In this document: positions 1 to 6,995 of the stretch, piece by piece | How the letters are laid out: each line of letters opens with the position of its first letter | Position numbering within the stretch: the first letter of the stretch is position 1 | Source of the DNA: an uncultured Akkermansia sp. | GTDB taxonomy: Bacteria; Verrucomicrobiota; Verrucomicrobiia; Verrucomicrobiales; Akkermansiaceae | Length of the DNA: 13,897 nucleotides | NCBI GenBank assembly: GCA_900766865.1 | Contig: CAAFXA010000362.1 | Location: forward strand, 1 to 13,897 | Direction: 5' to 3' | The notes under the pieces: model-generated | The model's input: the letters and a program-made list of their open reading frames with translations, nothing else | Told to the model about the DNA's origin: nothing | Databases searched by the model: none | Position numbers and translations under genes: made by a program

Positions 1-34
1 ACCCCACCATCCGGTGGGGTTCGGTTTGTTTTTT
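1..34 (+). terminator. Possible rho-independent terminator at the left edge
   Basis: A perfect 8-bp inverted repeat (ACCCCACC at 1-8, GGTGGGGT at 13-20, 4-nt loop) is followed by a T-rich run broken by single other bases (about 25-34). This would end a plus-strand transcript arriving from outside the window. It may equally be the first hairpin of the repeat-like block that follows. The window edge prevents seeing whether a matching A-run lies on its other side. Confidence 0.45.
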
Positions 35-40
35 CGCTAT

Positions 41-140
41 ACCCACGGGTTTCGTTCGCGTTGCTCACTCCACCCGTGGCTATTTTATGCCGCCTCGCCA
101 TGCGGCGAGGCTCTTAATTTGGCTCGCCTGACGGCTCGCA
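41..140. repeat. Hairpin-rich intergenic block, REP-like
   Basis: Two further perfect inverted repeats lie here. CCACGGGT at 43-50 pairs with ACCCGTGG at 72-79 across a 21-nt loop. GCCTCGCC at 92-99 pairs with GGCGAGGC at 104-111 across a 4-nt loop. GGCTCGC then occurs twice as a direct repeat (121-127 and 133-139). The block sits directly downstream of the minus-strand ankyrin gene and could end its transcript, although no clean U-run follows on that strand. Clustered short palindromes between genes are typical of dispersed intergenic repeats; whether this one recurs in the genome cannot be seen from one copy. Confidence 0.5.
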
Positions 141-155
141 ACACCCCGCCCAATT

Positions 156-1796
156 TCAATTTATCATGCGGTTAACCTGTATACCATAGCGTTTCAAGAC
201 AGCTTGCACGGCGCTGCGCTCCTTCTCCTCACGGAGCGCTTCGGCCGCCTTCAGCAGAGAGGCAACAAAAGCGGGGTCATCCACAGCCACCCCGGCGGCG
301 AGCAGCAGATTGGTGGCTTCGGCCAGCCCCATGGAAACGGCACTCTGCAAGGCTTCTCGAGCACTGGGGATATGCTGATGCAGGCCCTTGGATATCATGT
401 AGCGCAGCATAGACAACATTTTTTCTTCCTCCCGACAATAAAGCTCAAGCAGATACCCCAGCGGATTCATCCCCTCATGCAGGGCATGGATATCCAGTCC
501 GGCCACATGCAACAGAGCGAAACTCTCTGCCGCATGAGAACGAGCTGCCAGTCTCAGTAATTCCAGCTGCTCCTCTTTCGCCAGCGTAGCAAGAGCACCG
601 GTGCGAATCAACTCCTGCACACAGGCTGCCCGATTGAACGCCACCGCCCCGGCCAGACTGACCTGCACGGCGTCTGCCGGAGGCATACCGGGAAGCTCCA
701 GCAGGTAGTTCACCATAAAAATCTGCCCATCGGCAGCCGCATAATCCAGAGCACATTTTCCCTCCCTATCCCGGGCATGGACATCTGCACCGGCAGCCAG
801 CAACACCCCCACACTCTCTATGTCCCCGGTACGAGCCGCCTTTATAATCGGTAACTCCACATTAAACTCTCGCGGAAAATTCGGATCAGCGCCGGCAGCC
901 AGCAATGCCCGAATCATCCCCGCCTGTCCAGGGCGCGAGCAATCCGCATGCGGCTCATACTCATGACCAAAGTCCCCGCCATATACCCCCACTCCACATG
1001 CATGCAGTAATGGAGTCATCCCATCCACCAGAGGGCTGAACATCCGGAAGTTCACCTCCTTCACATACGGCAGCAACTGGCGGGCCTCATCAAAACGCCC
1101 CTGACGCAAAAAATACATCAAGCCCACCCGCGCCTTGTGATGATGGGTCAGCAAAGGCATAATCCGCGACGCCGTTACTGGTTCCGGCATATCCTCGAGC
1201 ATCTCCCGAAAATCCATTTCGTGCGTATAATAATCCGCTGAGCGTAATAAGTTGATAATTTTCTGATTCCCGCAATGCTCGGCCAAGGTCAAATCACACT
1301 CCTCCGGTTGAACGCCATAGTACAGCAACCAATGCACAGTTGCAGCATCACCGCTGCGAATAGCAATATTCAGTGCATGGCCATCATAGGGTGTGCAGGT
1401 AGTCTGCATCAGACAACGCACCATCTCAGCCTGTCCCGGACGAGACTTCACTGCATGCGGAGCCCTCGCCGAATCCGGCATTACACCATCCGGCAGATAT
1501 TCCCAGGCACTCGCTCCGCAGGCGGCATCCAGGCAGACATCGGCATTTTCATTACACACCCGGCAGCCGATTTTCAGTAACGCTTTAGCCAGTTCAAAAC
1601 GCCCCTGAATCACAGCATGCACCAGCAACATATCCGCCTCGTAACTATCCACGGCCACATCGCGCCCCATTCGCTCCAGAATCTGGGCATCCACCGGGCA
1701 AGACCGCAGTTCTTTCGCGGCATCAAACTCCACGGCCATAGTTGTAGCCAAACAGGAACACAAAATCCCCAGGCTGCGCATCATTTTCATCGTCAT
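156..1796 (-). CDS. Exported ankyrin-repeat protein
   Basis: A 546-residue protein with a signal peptide (Met-rich start, hydrophobic stretch about residues 8-20, cleavage likely after TMA) and then ankyrin-type helical repeats. The clearest repeats have the LLxAGADxx signature at about 298-306 and 331-340; weaker ones lie near 58-80, 142-162, 430 and 497-503. It probably acts outside the cytoplasm as a protein-binding scaffold; the partner is unknown. Two repeats carry long inserts sharing a PHAxxSRPGQAxM motif (about 113-125 and 281-294). The frame is open back to a TTG at 1817, but ATG codons at 1796, 1790, 1784 and 1781 crowd the signal peptide. I chose the first ATG; 1790, giving an MK start, is equally likely. 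No Shine-Dalgarno and no convincing promoter of its own is visible. It may be read from the promoter of the decayed gene 45 nt upstream. Confidence 0.85.
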   Translation of the reverse strand: MTMKMMRSLGILCSCLATTMAVEFDAAKELRSCPVDAQILERMGRDVAVDSYEADMLLVHAVIQGRFELAKALLKIGCRVCNENADVCLDAACGASAWEYLPDGVMPDSARAPHAVKSRPGQAEMVRCLMQTTCTPYDGHALNIAIRSGDAATVHWLLYYGVQPEECDLTLAEHCGNQKIINLLRSADYYTHEMDFREMLEDMPEPVTASRIMPLLTHHHKARVGLMYFLRQGRFDEARQLLPYVKEVNFRMFSPLVDGMTPLLHACGVGVYGGDFGHEYEPHADCSRPGQAGMIRALLAAGADPNFPREFNVELPIIKAARTGDIESVGVLLAAGADVHARDREGKCALDYAAADGQIFMVNYLLELPGMPPADAVQVSLAGAVAFNRAACVQELIRTGALATLAKEEQLELLRLAARSHAAESFALLHVAGLDIHALHEGMNPLGYLLELYCREEEKMLSMLRYMISKGLHQHIPSAREALQSAVSMGLAEATNLLLAAGVAVDDPAFVASLLKAAEALREEKERSAVQAVLKRYGIQVNRMIN

Positions 1797-1841
1797 CAAA
1801 TACTGGTACGCAGCCAATCGGATATTTCTTTCAGAATAAGC

Positions 1842-2127
1842 TCAAATTTTCTTCAAGCGTGTCTCCAGCACCATCCGGCATCGGTAAACTCTCTTAAACT
1901 CAGCCGCTTCAAATGGCACCTTCTCCGAGGCAAACTCTATGAGCGACTTCCCCTGCACCTTGTAATCCAGGGGAAACCGCGCATCCAGCAAATGGGCAAA
2001 CACATTTCCCGGTCATCCGACATCACCTTACTTACCAACTTCTGCAATACATCCTGGGGCTCATCATATAAGAGCACATCAGCATACATGCAAACAAAGA
2101 AAAAAACAAGGGAACGCGGTAGTTGAT
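1842..2127 (-). pseudogene. Decayed secreted protein gene, two frameshifts and lost start codon
   Basis: Three reading frames join into one protein-like string. From an ATC at 2127 the frame reads INYRVPLFFSLFACMLMC, a typical signal peptide except that ATC replaces ATG. Near 2090 the coding frame shifts to ADVLLYDEPQDVLQKL and onward. At about 2006-2008, in a run of three As, it shifts again to NVFAHLLDARFPLDY and runs on to a TGA at 1842-1844. Each shift would be repaired by adding one base. The last part (LLDARFPLDY, GKSLIEFA) is reminiscent of an ankyrin repeat, so this is probably a shrunken relative of the neighbouring ankyrin genes. At about 95 residues it is far shorter than they are, suggesting internal loss. 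The alternative is a small real gene beginning at the ATG at 2089 and ending at the TAG at 1937-1939, but its C-terminus looks out of frame. Confidence 0.55.
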
Positions 2128-2134
2128 GCGGCGA

Positions 2135-2163
2135 GTTGTAGCATACCACGCAAAGAAAATCAA
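2135..2163 (-). promoter_or_regulatory. Minus-strand promoter for the decayed gene and perhaps the ankyrin gene
   Basis: On the minus strand TTGATT (2163-2158) is followed by a 17-nt spacer and TACAAC (2140-2135), preceded by TGC as an extended -10. The predicted transcription start is within a few bases of the ATC at 2127, which lies 7 nt after the -10. The same geometry is seen before the ankyrin lipoprotein and ffh. Confidence 0.5.
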
Positions 2164-2191
2164 CAGTTGTGTCCGCTACCGGTTATTTTTA

Positions 2192-2207
2192 ACTTGAAAA
2201 ATCAAGT
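2192..2207. promoter_or_regulatory. Palindrome overlapping a -35 box, possible operator
   Basis: ACTTGAAAAATCAAGT is a perfect inverted repeat with 6-bp arms and a 4-nt centre. It covers the -35 element of the plus-strand promoter at 2194-2199 and lies 28 nt from the -35 of the divergent promoter. The position suits a repressor operator, but no regulator is identified in the window. Confidence 0.35.
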
Positions 2208-2222
2208 ATGGGGAGCTAGAAT
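2194..2222 (+). promoter_or_regulatory. Promoter of the MBL/beta-CASP gene
   Basis: TTGAAA (2194-2199), a 17-nt spacer and TAGAAT (2217-2222) form a good sigma70-type promoter. Its -10 ends 8 nt before the ATG at 2231. Transcription would start at or just before the start codon, so the mRNA should be leaderless or nearly so. Confidence 0.6.
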
Positions 2223-2230
2223 ACAAGGTG

Positions 2231-3637
2231 ATGAAAATTCTTTTTTGTGGTGCAGCAGAGACAACGACAGGCTCCCAGCATCTGCTGGAAGTAAATGGTA
2301 AGCGTATCCTCCTGGATTGCGGTATGTACCAGGGGCACCGTGAAGACCAGCTCCGTATCAACCGTGACTTTCCGTACTTCGACCCGAAAAAAGTGGACTG
2401 TGTGGTGCTGTCGCACGCGCACATTGACCACTCGGGCAACCTGCCGAATCTGGTTAAGAAAGGATTCCGGGGCTTTGTGTACACCACTTACGGCACGCGC
2501 GATCTGTGCTCCATCATGCTGGCAGATGCAGCCCGCATTCAGGAGAGTGACTGCAAGTTCCTCAACAAAATGGACCGCCGCAAAGGAGGTGCGGGCAGCG
2601 TGGCTACCCCCATCTACACCGAACAGGATGCAGAGGCAGCCATGCGCCAGTTCCTGACAATTGGTTACCACATGCCCATCCCCATTGCACCGGGCGTAAC
2701 GCTCACCTTCTACGATGCCGGGCATATTCTGGGAGCCGCCCAGGTTGTACTGGATATTGATGACGAAGAAGATGGCCAGCACAAGCGACTGCTCTTCTCC
2801 GGTGACGTAGGTCGAGGGGATAACGAGCTCCTGCGCGATCCGGAGGCCGTACCGGATGTCGATATCATGCTGATGGAGAGCACCTACGGCGGCCGCTTCC
2901 ACGAAGTGCCGGCTCAGGATGCCGAATTATTCATCACCACCATTCGCAAGGCCATGAAGCGGGGAGGCAACGTATACATTCCCGCCTTTGCCGTAGAGCG
3001 CACGCAGCAGCTGCTCTACCTGCTCAACCGCGCCTATCGCGAGGGCAAGCTGCCCAATTATCCCGTGTATGTGGACAGCCCCATGGCAGTAAGCGCCACA
3101 GAAATCTTCCGCATTCACCCGGAATGCTTTAACCAGGACGTGTACAATTTCCTCTTCAACGAGCGCGACCCCTTCGGCTTCGAACAACTGCACATGGTGC
3201 GCACCGTCACGGAGTCCCAGCGCCTCAACAACCTGCGCGAGCAGGCCATCATCATCTCCGCCTCCGGCATGTGCGAAGCCGGCCGCATCCTCCACCACCT
3301 CAAAAACGGCATCAGCCGGGACAAAAACACCATCCTCTTTGTGGGCTACTGCGCAGCCAATACCCTGGGGCGTCGCATCATGGACGGCGCTCTGCAGGTG
3401 CGTATTCTGGGCGATGAGTACCCGGTACGCGCCAAGGTGCAAACGCTGGACTCCTTCTCCGGCCACGCAGACCACAACGAACTCCTGGGGTACTTTGCCC
3501 GTACCGGCGGCAGCAAGAAACAAGTATACCTGGTGCATGGCGAAAAAGAATGTACAGCCGCACTTAAGAGTGCATTGGAGCAATCCCACAGCGGAGAAGT
3601 GCATATTGCCCACCTCAACACAAGCATCACCTGCTGA
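2231..3637 (+). CDS. MBL-fold/beta-CASP RNA-processing hydrolase (COG1236 type)
   Basis: A 468-residue metallo-beta-lactamase fold protein of the CPSF/beta-CASP group, whose members are zinc-dependent endo- or exonucleases acting on RNA. The zinc motif SHAHIDH lies at 61-67, followed by AGHILGA with His165 and SGD with Asp192. The beta-CASP part carries the acidic residue of ESTYG (216), SASGMCEAGRILHHL (about 343-357), SFSGHADHNE (408-417) and LVHGE (434-438). All catalytic positions I expect are present, and the length fits the single-module bacterial family. I chose the ATG at 2231 because MKILFCGAAE matches the usual family start; an in-frame GTG at 2228 directly precedes it. It stands as a single transcription unit between two ankyrin loci and has its own promoter. 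An mRNA-turnover or RNA-maturation role is inferred from the family, not shown. Confidence 0.9.
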   Translation: MKILFCGAAETTTGSQHLLEVNGKRILLDCGMYQGHREDQLRINRDFPYFDPKKVDCVVLSHAHIDHSGNLPNLVKKGFRGFVYTTYGTRDLCSIMLADAARIQESDCKFLNKMDRRKGGAGSVATPIYTEQDAEAAMRQFLTIGYHMPIPIAPGVTLTFYDAGHILGAAQVVLDIDDEEDGQHKRLLFSGDVGRGDNELLRDPEAVPDVDIMLMESTYGGRFHEVPAQDAELFITTIRKAMKRGGNVYIPAFAVERTQQLLYLLNRAYREGKLPNYPVYVDSPMAVSATEIFRIHPECFNQDVYNFLFNERDPFGFEQLHMVRTVTESQRLNNLREQAIIISASGMCEAGRILHHLKNGISRDKNTILFVGYCAANTLGRRIMDGALQVRILGDEYPVRAKVQTLDSFSGHADHNELLGYFARTGGSKKQVYLVHGEKECTAALKSALEQSHSGEVHIAHLNTSITC

Positions 3638-3690
3638 GAGCAGATTCACCGAAAAAATCCCCATGCAGCCGGGCAAATTGATTTTCTGCC

Positions 3691-3719
3691 TTGCGAAACT
3701 ACGGGGCTTGTGCTAGTAT
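3691..3719 (+). promoter_or_regulatory. Promoter of the ankyrin/three-helix operon
   Basis: TTGCGA (3691-3696), a 17-nt spacer and TAGTAT (3714-3719) with TGC just before it (extended -10). The -10 ends 7 nt before the ATG at 3727, so a leaderless transcript is predicted. The 10-mer TTGTGCTAGT (3708-3717) recurs exactly at the same place before ffh. Confidence 0.65.
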
Positions 3720-3726
3720 AGCAGAC

Positions 3727-5586
3727 ATGAGGAGCGCATGCTGTAGTCTGATTCTTGCTATGTTTGCCGTCTGTCTTCCGACAGGTTGCGACAACAGCAA
3801 GGGTAGTGCCACGCCGGAAGCCGCAGTTCAGTTCCGGGAACTGCAGGCAGAAGTAGCAGAGTTGGCACTCGCCGATTGGCTGGCTGAAGCACGCCCCGAA
3901 GAAATGCCGGAAGTTGTGCAACGTTTCATCGAAACAGCCGATGCTACCTATACCTCTGCGGAAGGGAAATACAGCATCCTGCACCTGGCCTGTATGTGCA
4001 AGAAACCGGAGCTGGCAAGATGCCTGCTGTTGGATGGCGCCAATCCGAACGCCGTCACCATGACGGAGGAAGGCACCGGGGAAACGCCCCTGCTCTGTGC
4101 CATATCCGGCAGCTATGCACCGGAGGTGGATGCGGCCACCATCAATTCACTCATCGATATTCTTGTAGCCGGCGGCGCCAACACCAACCCGATTGGCTCG
4201 GCCGAAACCAGCCTTACCTACAATGCCTGCCTTACCTGTGCACACGAAGAGGTGTATGCCCACCTGCTGGATATCGGAGTGCCCCGCACCGGCAATGAAA
4301 CAGCAGAAGCAGCTTACCGCGGCTGGTACAATACACTGATACGACTGATACAGGAAAAAGGTGGACTTACGGATGAAGATGCCCCGCTGCTGACACTGGT
4401 GGCACGCATGAGCGGTGGATATTTTGAAGGAGAGCACCTCCGCTGCGCACAGTATCTGGTGGAACAAGGCATCCCCGTGGATTCCACGGATGAAGCCGGA
4501 CGCACGGCTCTCTTCTGGGTCGCGTCCACACTCCCCACCCTTCCAGAGGAAGGCAGCATCCGTACAGAAGCCATGAAACTGGTGGTATGGCTGCTGCAGC
4601 AAGGAGCCAATCCCAATCTGCGAGCAGATAAAGATGAGGAATACCCGGGCTTCTCGGCGGCAGACCTGCTGGCGCTTAATCCGGAGAACCAGAAAATACT
4701 TAAAGAGTCCGGGATTGAACTGAGCACGCCCCCGATAGAAATACGCAGTGGCGAAAATCTGGCGGCCGATGTGTGCCGGGCTGCCATGATGCACGCCCCG
4801 ACAGAGCTGATAGCACCGCACTTCAACACGATTGCAACCCTGCTTGCCCCCACGGCAGCTATGCGGGAACAGGAAATCTACAGCGATGCGCTCAAAAATG
4901 CCATTGTTCTGCTGGCTGGCATCGATACCGAGCGCACCATCAATCTGCTCACTAACAGCCCGCTCTGGAATTCTGAGGAAGCCCTGAGCCCACACAGCCA
5001 CAACACAACTGCCATCATCAATGGTTTGCAGGAATCCCGGATTGTCCTGCCGGCCGAGTTCCTGATGGAGCGGGCGGAAGCTCTTCTGACCAACGGAGTG
5101 CATGACCACGCAGCCTCCCTGGTTGAGCTGCTCGGGCGGAATCCGGATAATCTGGCACTCGTCGAAAAACTGTGCAACGATACCCGCCTGCCTATACAGG
5201 CAGGAGCCTGGGGTGCAAGCCTCTACATGGCAGGGCTGCCGGAAGCCTGCAATGGAGCCGTGGCCTCCTGGCTACAGGCTCACGACCGGCAGGCAGACAA
5301 TCCAGTCCTGCAGAAAGCCCTTCTGCTCACCTCCATTGAAGATTTGTGGTATGGCAATATGAGCAAGGAGCAGGTGAAGGCATTTGTTGAGGCCGCCCAC
5401 GAAATCGGTGCTCACACAGCTGCAGAAGCCTACAGAAGTATTGCAGAAAATCTGAATGAGCCGGAAAAACTCGATGAATTGATGGCCTCTCAGGACACCT
5501 GGGCCTACGAGCTGGAGATTGCCACGGCCAGATACATGATGAACAACCGGGCACAACTCCTGCCGGAAACCGCCCTTCCCCAATAA
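3727..5586 (+). CDS. Ankyrin-repeat lipoprotein
   Basis: A 619-residue protein. It begins with a short hydrophobic signal ending in LPTGC (Cys21), a loose lipobox, so it is probably lipid-anchored. Asp at position +2 would keep it in the inner membrane by the E. coli Lol rule, which may not hold here. Ankyrin repeats occupy about 80-335, for example ILHLACMCKKPELARCLLLDGANPN (split as residues 84-108), a second around 119-153 and a third around 259-297 ending QQGANPN. The rest, about 340-619, is predicted alpha-helical with no signature I recognise. The frame is open back to a TTG at 3691, but that codon sits inside the -35 box; the ATG at 3727 starts a proper signal peptide. It is the first gene of a three-gene operon, 8 nt ahead of the next. 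A binding or scaffold role is inferred; no catalytic motif is visible. Confidence 0.85.
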   Translation: MRSACCSLILAMFAVCLPTGCDNSKGSATPEAAVQFRELQAEVAELALADWLAEARPEEMPEVVQRFIETADATYTSAEGKYSILHLACMCKKPELARCLLLDGANPNAVTMTEEGTGETPLLCAISGSYAPEVDAATINSLIDILVAGGANTNPIGSAETSLTYNACLTCAHEEVYAHLLDIGVPRTGNETAEAAYRGWYNTLIRLIQEKGGLTDEDAPLLTLVARMSGGYFEGEHLRCAQYLVEQGIPVDSTDEAGRTALFWVASTLPTLPEEGSIRTEAMKLVVWLLQQGANPNLRADKDEEYPGFSAADLLALNPENQKILKESGIELSTPPIEIRSGENLAADVCRAAMMHAPTELIAPHFNTIATLLAPTAAMREQEIYSDALKNAIVLLAGIDTERTINLLTNSPLWNSEEALSPHSHNTTAIINGLQESRIVLPAEFLMERAEALLTNGVHDHAASLVELLGRNPDNLALVEKLCNDTRLPIQAGAWGASLYMAGLPEACNGAVASWLQAHDRQADNPVLQKALLLTSIEDLWYGNMSKEQVKAFVEAAHEIGAHTAAEAYRSIAENLNEPEKLDELMASQDTWAYELEIATARYMMNNRAQLLPETALPQ

Positions 5587-5594
5587 GCACCAGC

Positions 5595-6995
5595 ATGAGA
5601 AAACTCTGCACAGCCCTGCTTCTCTGGCCGCTTTGCCTCAACGCACAAAGCACGCTTTCCTCTGCAAGCGTGCCATCCCCCGGTACAGAAGCGAAAGCCG
5701 GAGTCGCCTCCCTGCTGGATGTTGCGGTGGGTTTTGACGGGCAAGACTCCCTGGCCATCATTCACCGCCTGCTGGAGGCCGGGGCCACCATCGACGAAAA
5801 GGACACCCGGGGCAATACTCCGTTGCTGCTGCTCTGCATGCCACTGGAAATGGATTATCGCTACAGCACCGACCCTCATTTTGCCCGAGCCGTGGATGAA
5901 GCTATCACCACTCTTGTTCAGAAAGGAGCCAGCGTACTGCACGAAAACGATAACGGCTGCAACGCCACGTTTTACCTGCAAAGCAAGCCGGAATTGCTGA
6001 AAAGTCTGACAGATGCAGGCCTGATGCCCAAAGAACTAGCCGTGAGAATACCTCACGAAACAGCGGCATTCTCCCGCTACATGCGTAAACGCACGGCTCA
6101 GGTAGCACTCACCAAACACGAGGAGTGCCGCCAATACCTCATCCGCCAATATTGCGCACCGGCCTACGAGCGGGCAGAGGCAAGACTTACCGACATCATC
6201 TCCACAGAAGACACCCGCAAACAAACATCGGACATCGCCGAGCTGCTGGGGTTCATGCGTCTGGCAGATACAGAAAAAGCCCACCAGTATGTGCACAATC
6301 TGCGTTATTGGGAGCACGGCGAGCACCTTCTGGAAGAGGTCCCATCCCGGGTGCTGGCTGCTCTCAATGAGCTGAAATGGGAAGTAAGCAGTGAGAACCT
6401 GCACAAAGCCCTCAAAAAACTGGACTCCATGCTTCCGGGGTCTCCGGATGAAATGATTGACTGTTTCGCGGCTCAACCCATGGGAGTGATTCTGGAAATG
6501 CTGGAGCGCCGCGAAGGAGAACAGGCCATGCCCATCATCCGCGAATATTGCAACTGCAACGAGGCAGATCTGGCCTCCACCGCATACAGTCTGCTGCTCC
6601 GGCACAACCGCCTGCCGGCCCCTACTCCGACAGCACTACTGGAGCGCTACAAGGCCAATGGCCTGGCAGACACCGCCGCACTGGGGCCGGAACAAAAGCG
6701 CATCTATGAATGCGCGCTGGTGGATGAAGCACTGCGCACAGGAAACATCAGCGGCCTGACCGCCGGCATCGTCAGCCGCGTTCAATCCCACTTCCGCGCC
6801 ATGAAGCTTCCGAAGCACGCAGCCATCCTTGGCAGATTGCTGAATAGCGGGAAACTAAGCAACGACCCCTACACCATTCAGGCTGCTCACCACAGCTACA
6901 TCGAACTGCCGCCGCCGTCCCCCCGCATGCAGATTGCACGTTTCATTCTGGATAACCCGGCACTTTTTGCCGCGCGCAATACTGAGCTCCAATGA
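5595..6995 (+). CDS. Secreted ankyrin and helical-repeat protein
   Basis: A 466-residue protein with a signal peptide (MRKLCTALLLWPLCLNAQS, cleavage probably after NAQ or nearby). An ankyrin-like pair follows: IIHRLLEAGATIDEKDTRGN at 55-74 with TPLLLLC after it, and TTLVQKGASVLHENDNGCN at 105-123. From about 150 to the end the sequence is almost wholly helical, with regular helix pairs resembling HEAT or TPR-like solenoids, but no family is identifiable by eye. The start ATG is 8 nt after the upstream stop, with no Shine-Dalgarno, so translation probably depends on coupling to the lipoprotein gene. The last four bases (ATGA) overlap the start of the next gene. It shares its plan with the upstream lipoprotein (short ankyrin part, long helical C-terminus) and may be an ancient paralogue. 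Function unknown. Confidence 0.8.
   Translation: MRKLCTALLLWPLCLNAQSTLSSASVPSPGTEAKAGVASLLDVAVGFDGQDSLAIIHRLLEAGATIDEKDTRGNTPLLLLCMPLEMDYRYSTDPHFARAVDEAITTLVQKGASVLHENDNGCNATFYLQSKPELLKSLTDAGLMPKELAVRIPHETAAFSRYMRKRTAQVALTKHEECRQYLIRQYCAPAYERAEARLTDIISTEDTRKQTSDIAELLGFMRLADTEKAHQYVHNLRYWEHGEHLLEEVPSRVLAALNELKWEVSSENLHKALKKLDSMLPGSPDEMIDCFAAQPMGVILEMLERREGEQAMPIIREYCNCNEADLASTAYSLLLRHNRLPAPTPTALLERYKANGLADTAALGPEQKRIYECALVDEALRTGNISGLTAGIVSRVQSHFRAMKLPKHAAILGRLLNSGKLSNDPYTIQAAHHSYIELPPPSPRMQIARFILDNPALFAARNTELQ

Noticed and set aside
41..140. CRISPR array
   Set aside because: The repeats are inverted hairpins of different sequence, not regularly spaced identical direct repeats.
2000..2012. 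Programmed ribosomal frameshift in the decayed gene
   Set aside because: There is no slippery heptamer with a downstream structure, and a second shift plus a lost start codon argue for plain decay.
1937..2089. A small intact gene starting at the ATG at 2089
   Set aside because: Its last 20 or so residues (CWMRGFPWITRCRG) look out of frame, while the neighbouring frame reads as sensible protein; a frameshifted remnant fits better.
3691..3693. TTG start for the ankyrin lipoprotein, and likewise TTG at 1817 and 8391 and an upstream start at 12372 for ffh
   Set aside because: These extensions run into promoter elements or add residues foreign to the family; the downstream ATGs begin proper signal peptides or conserved N-termini.
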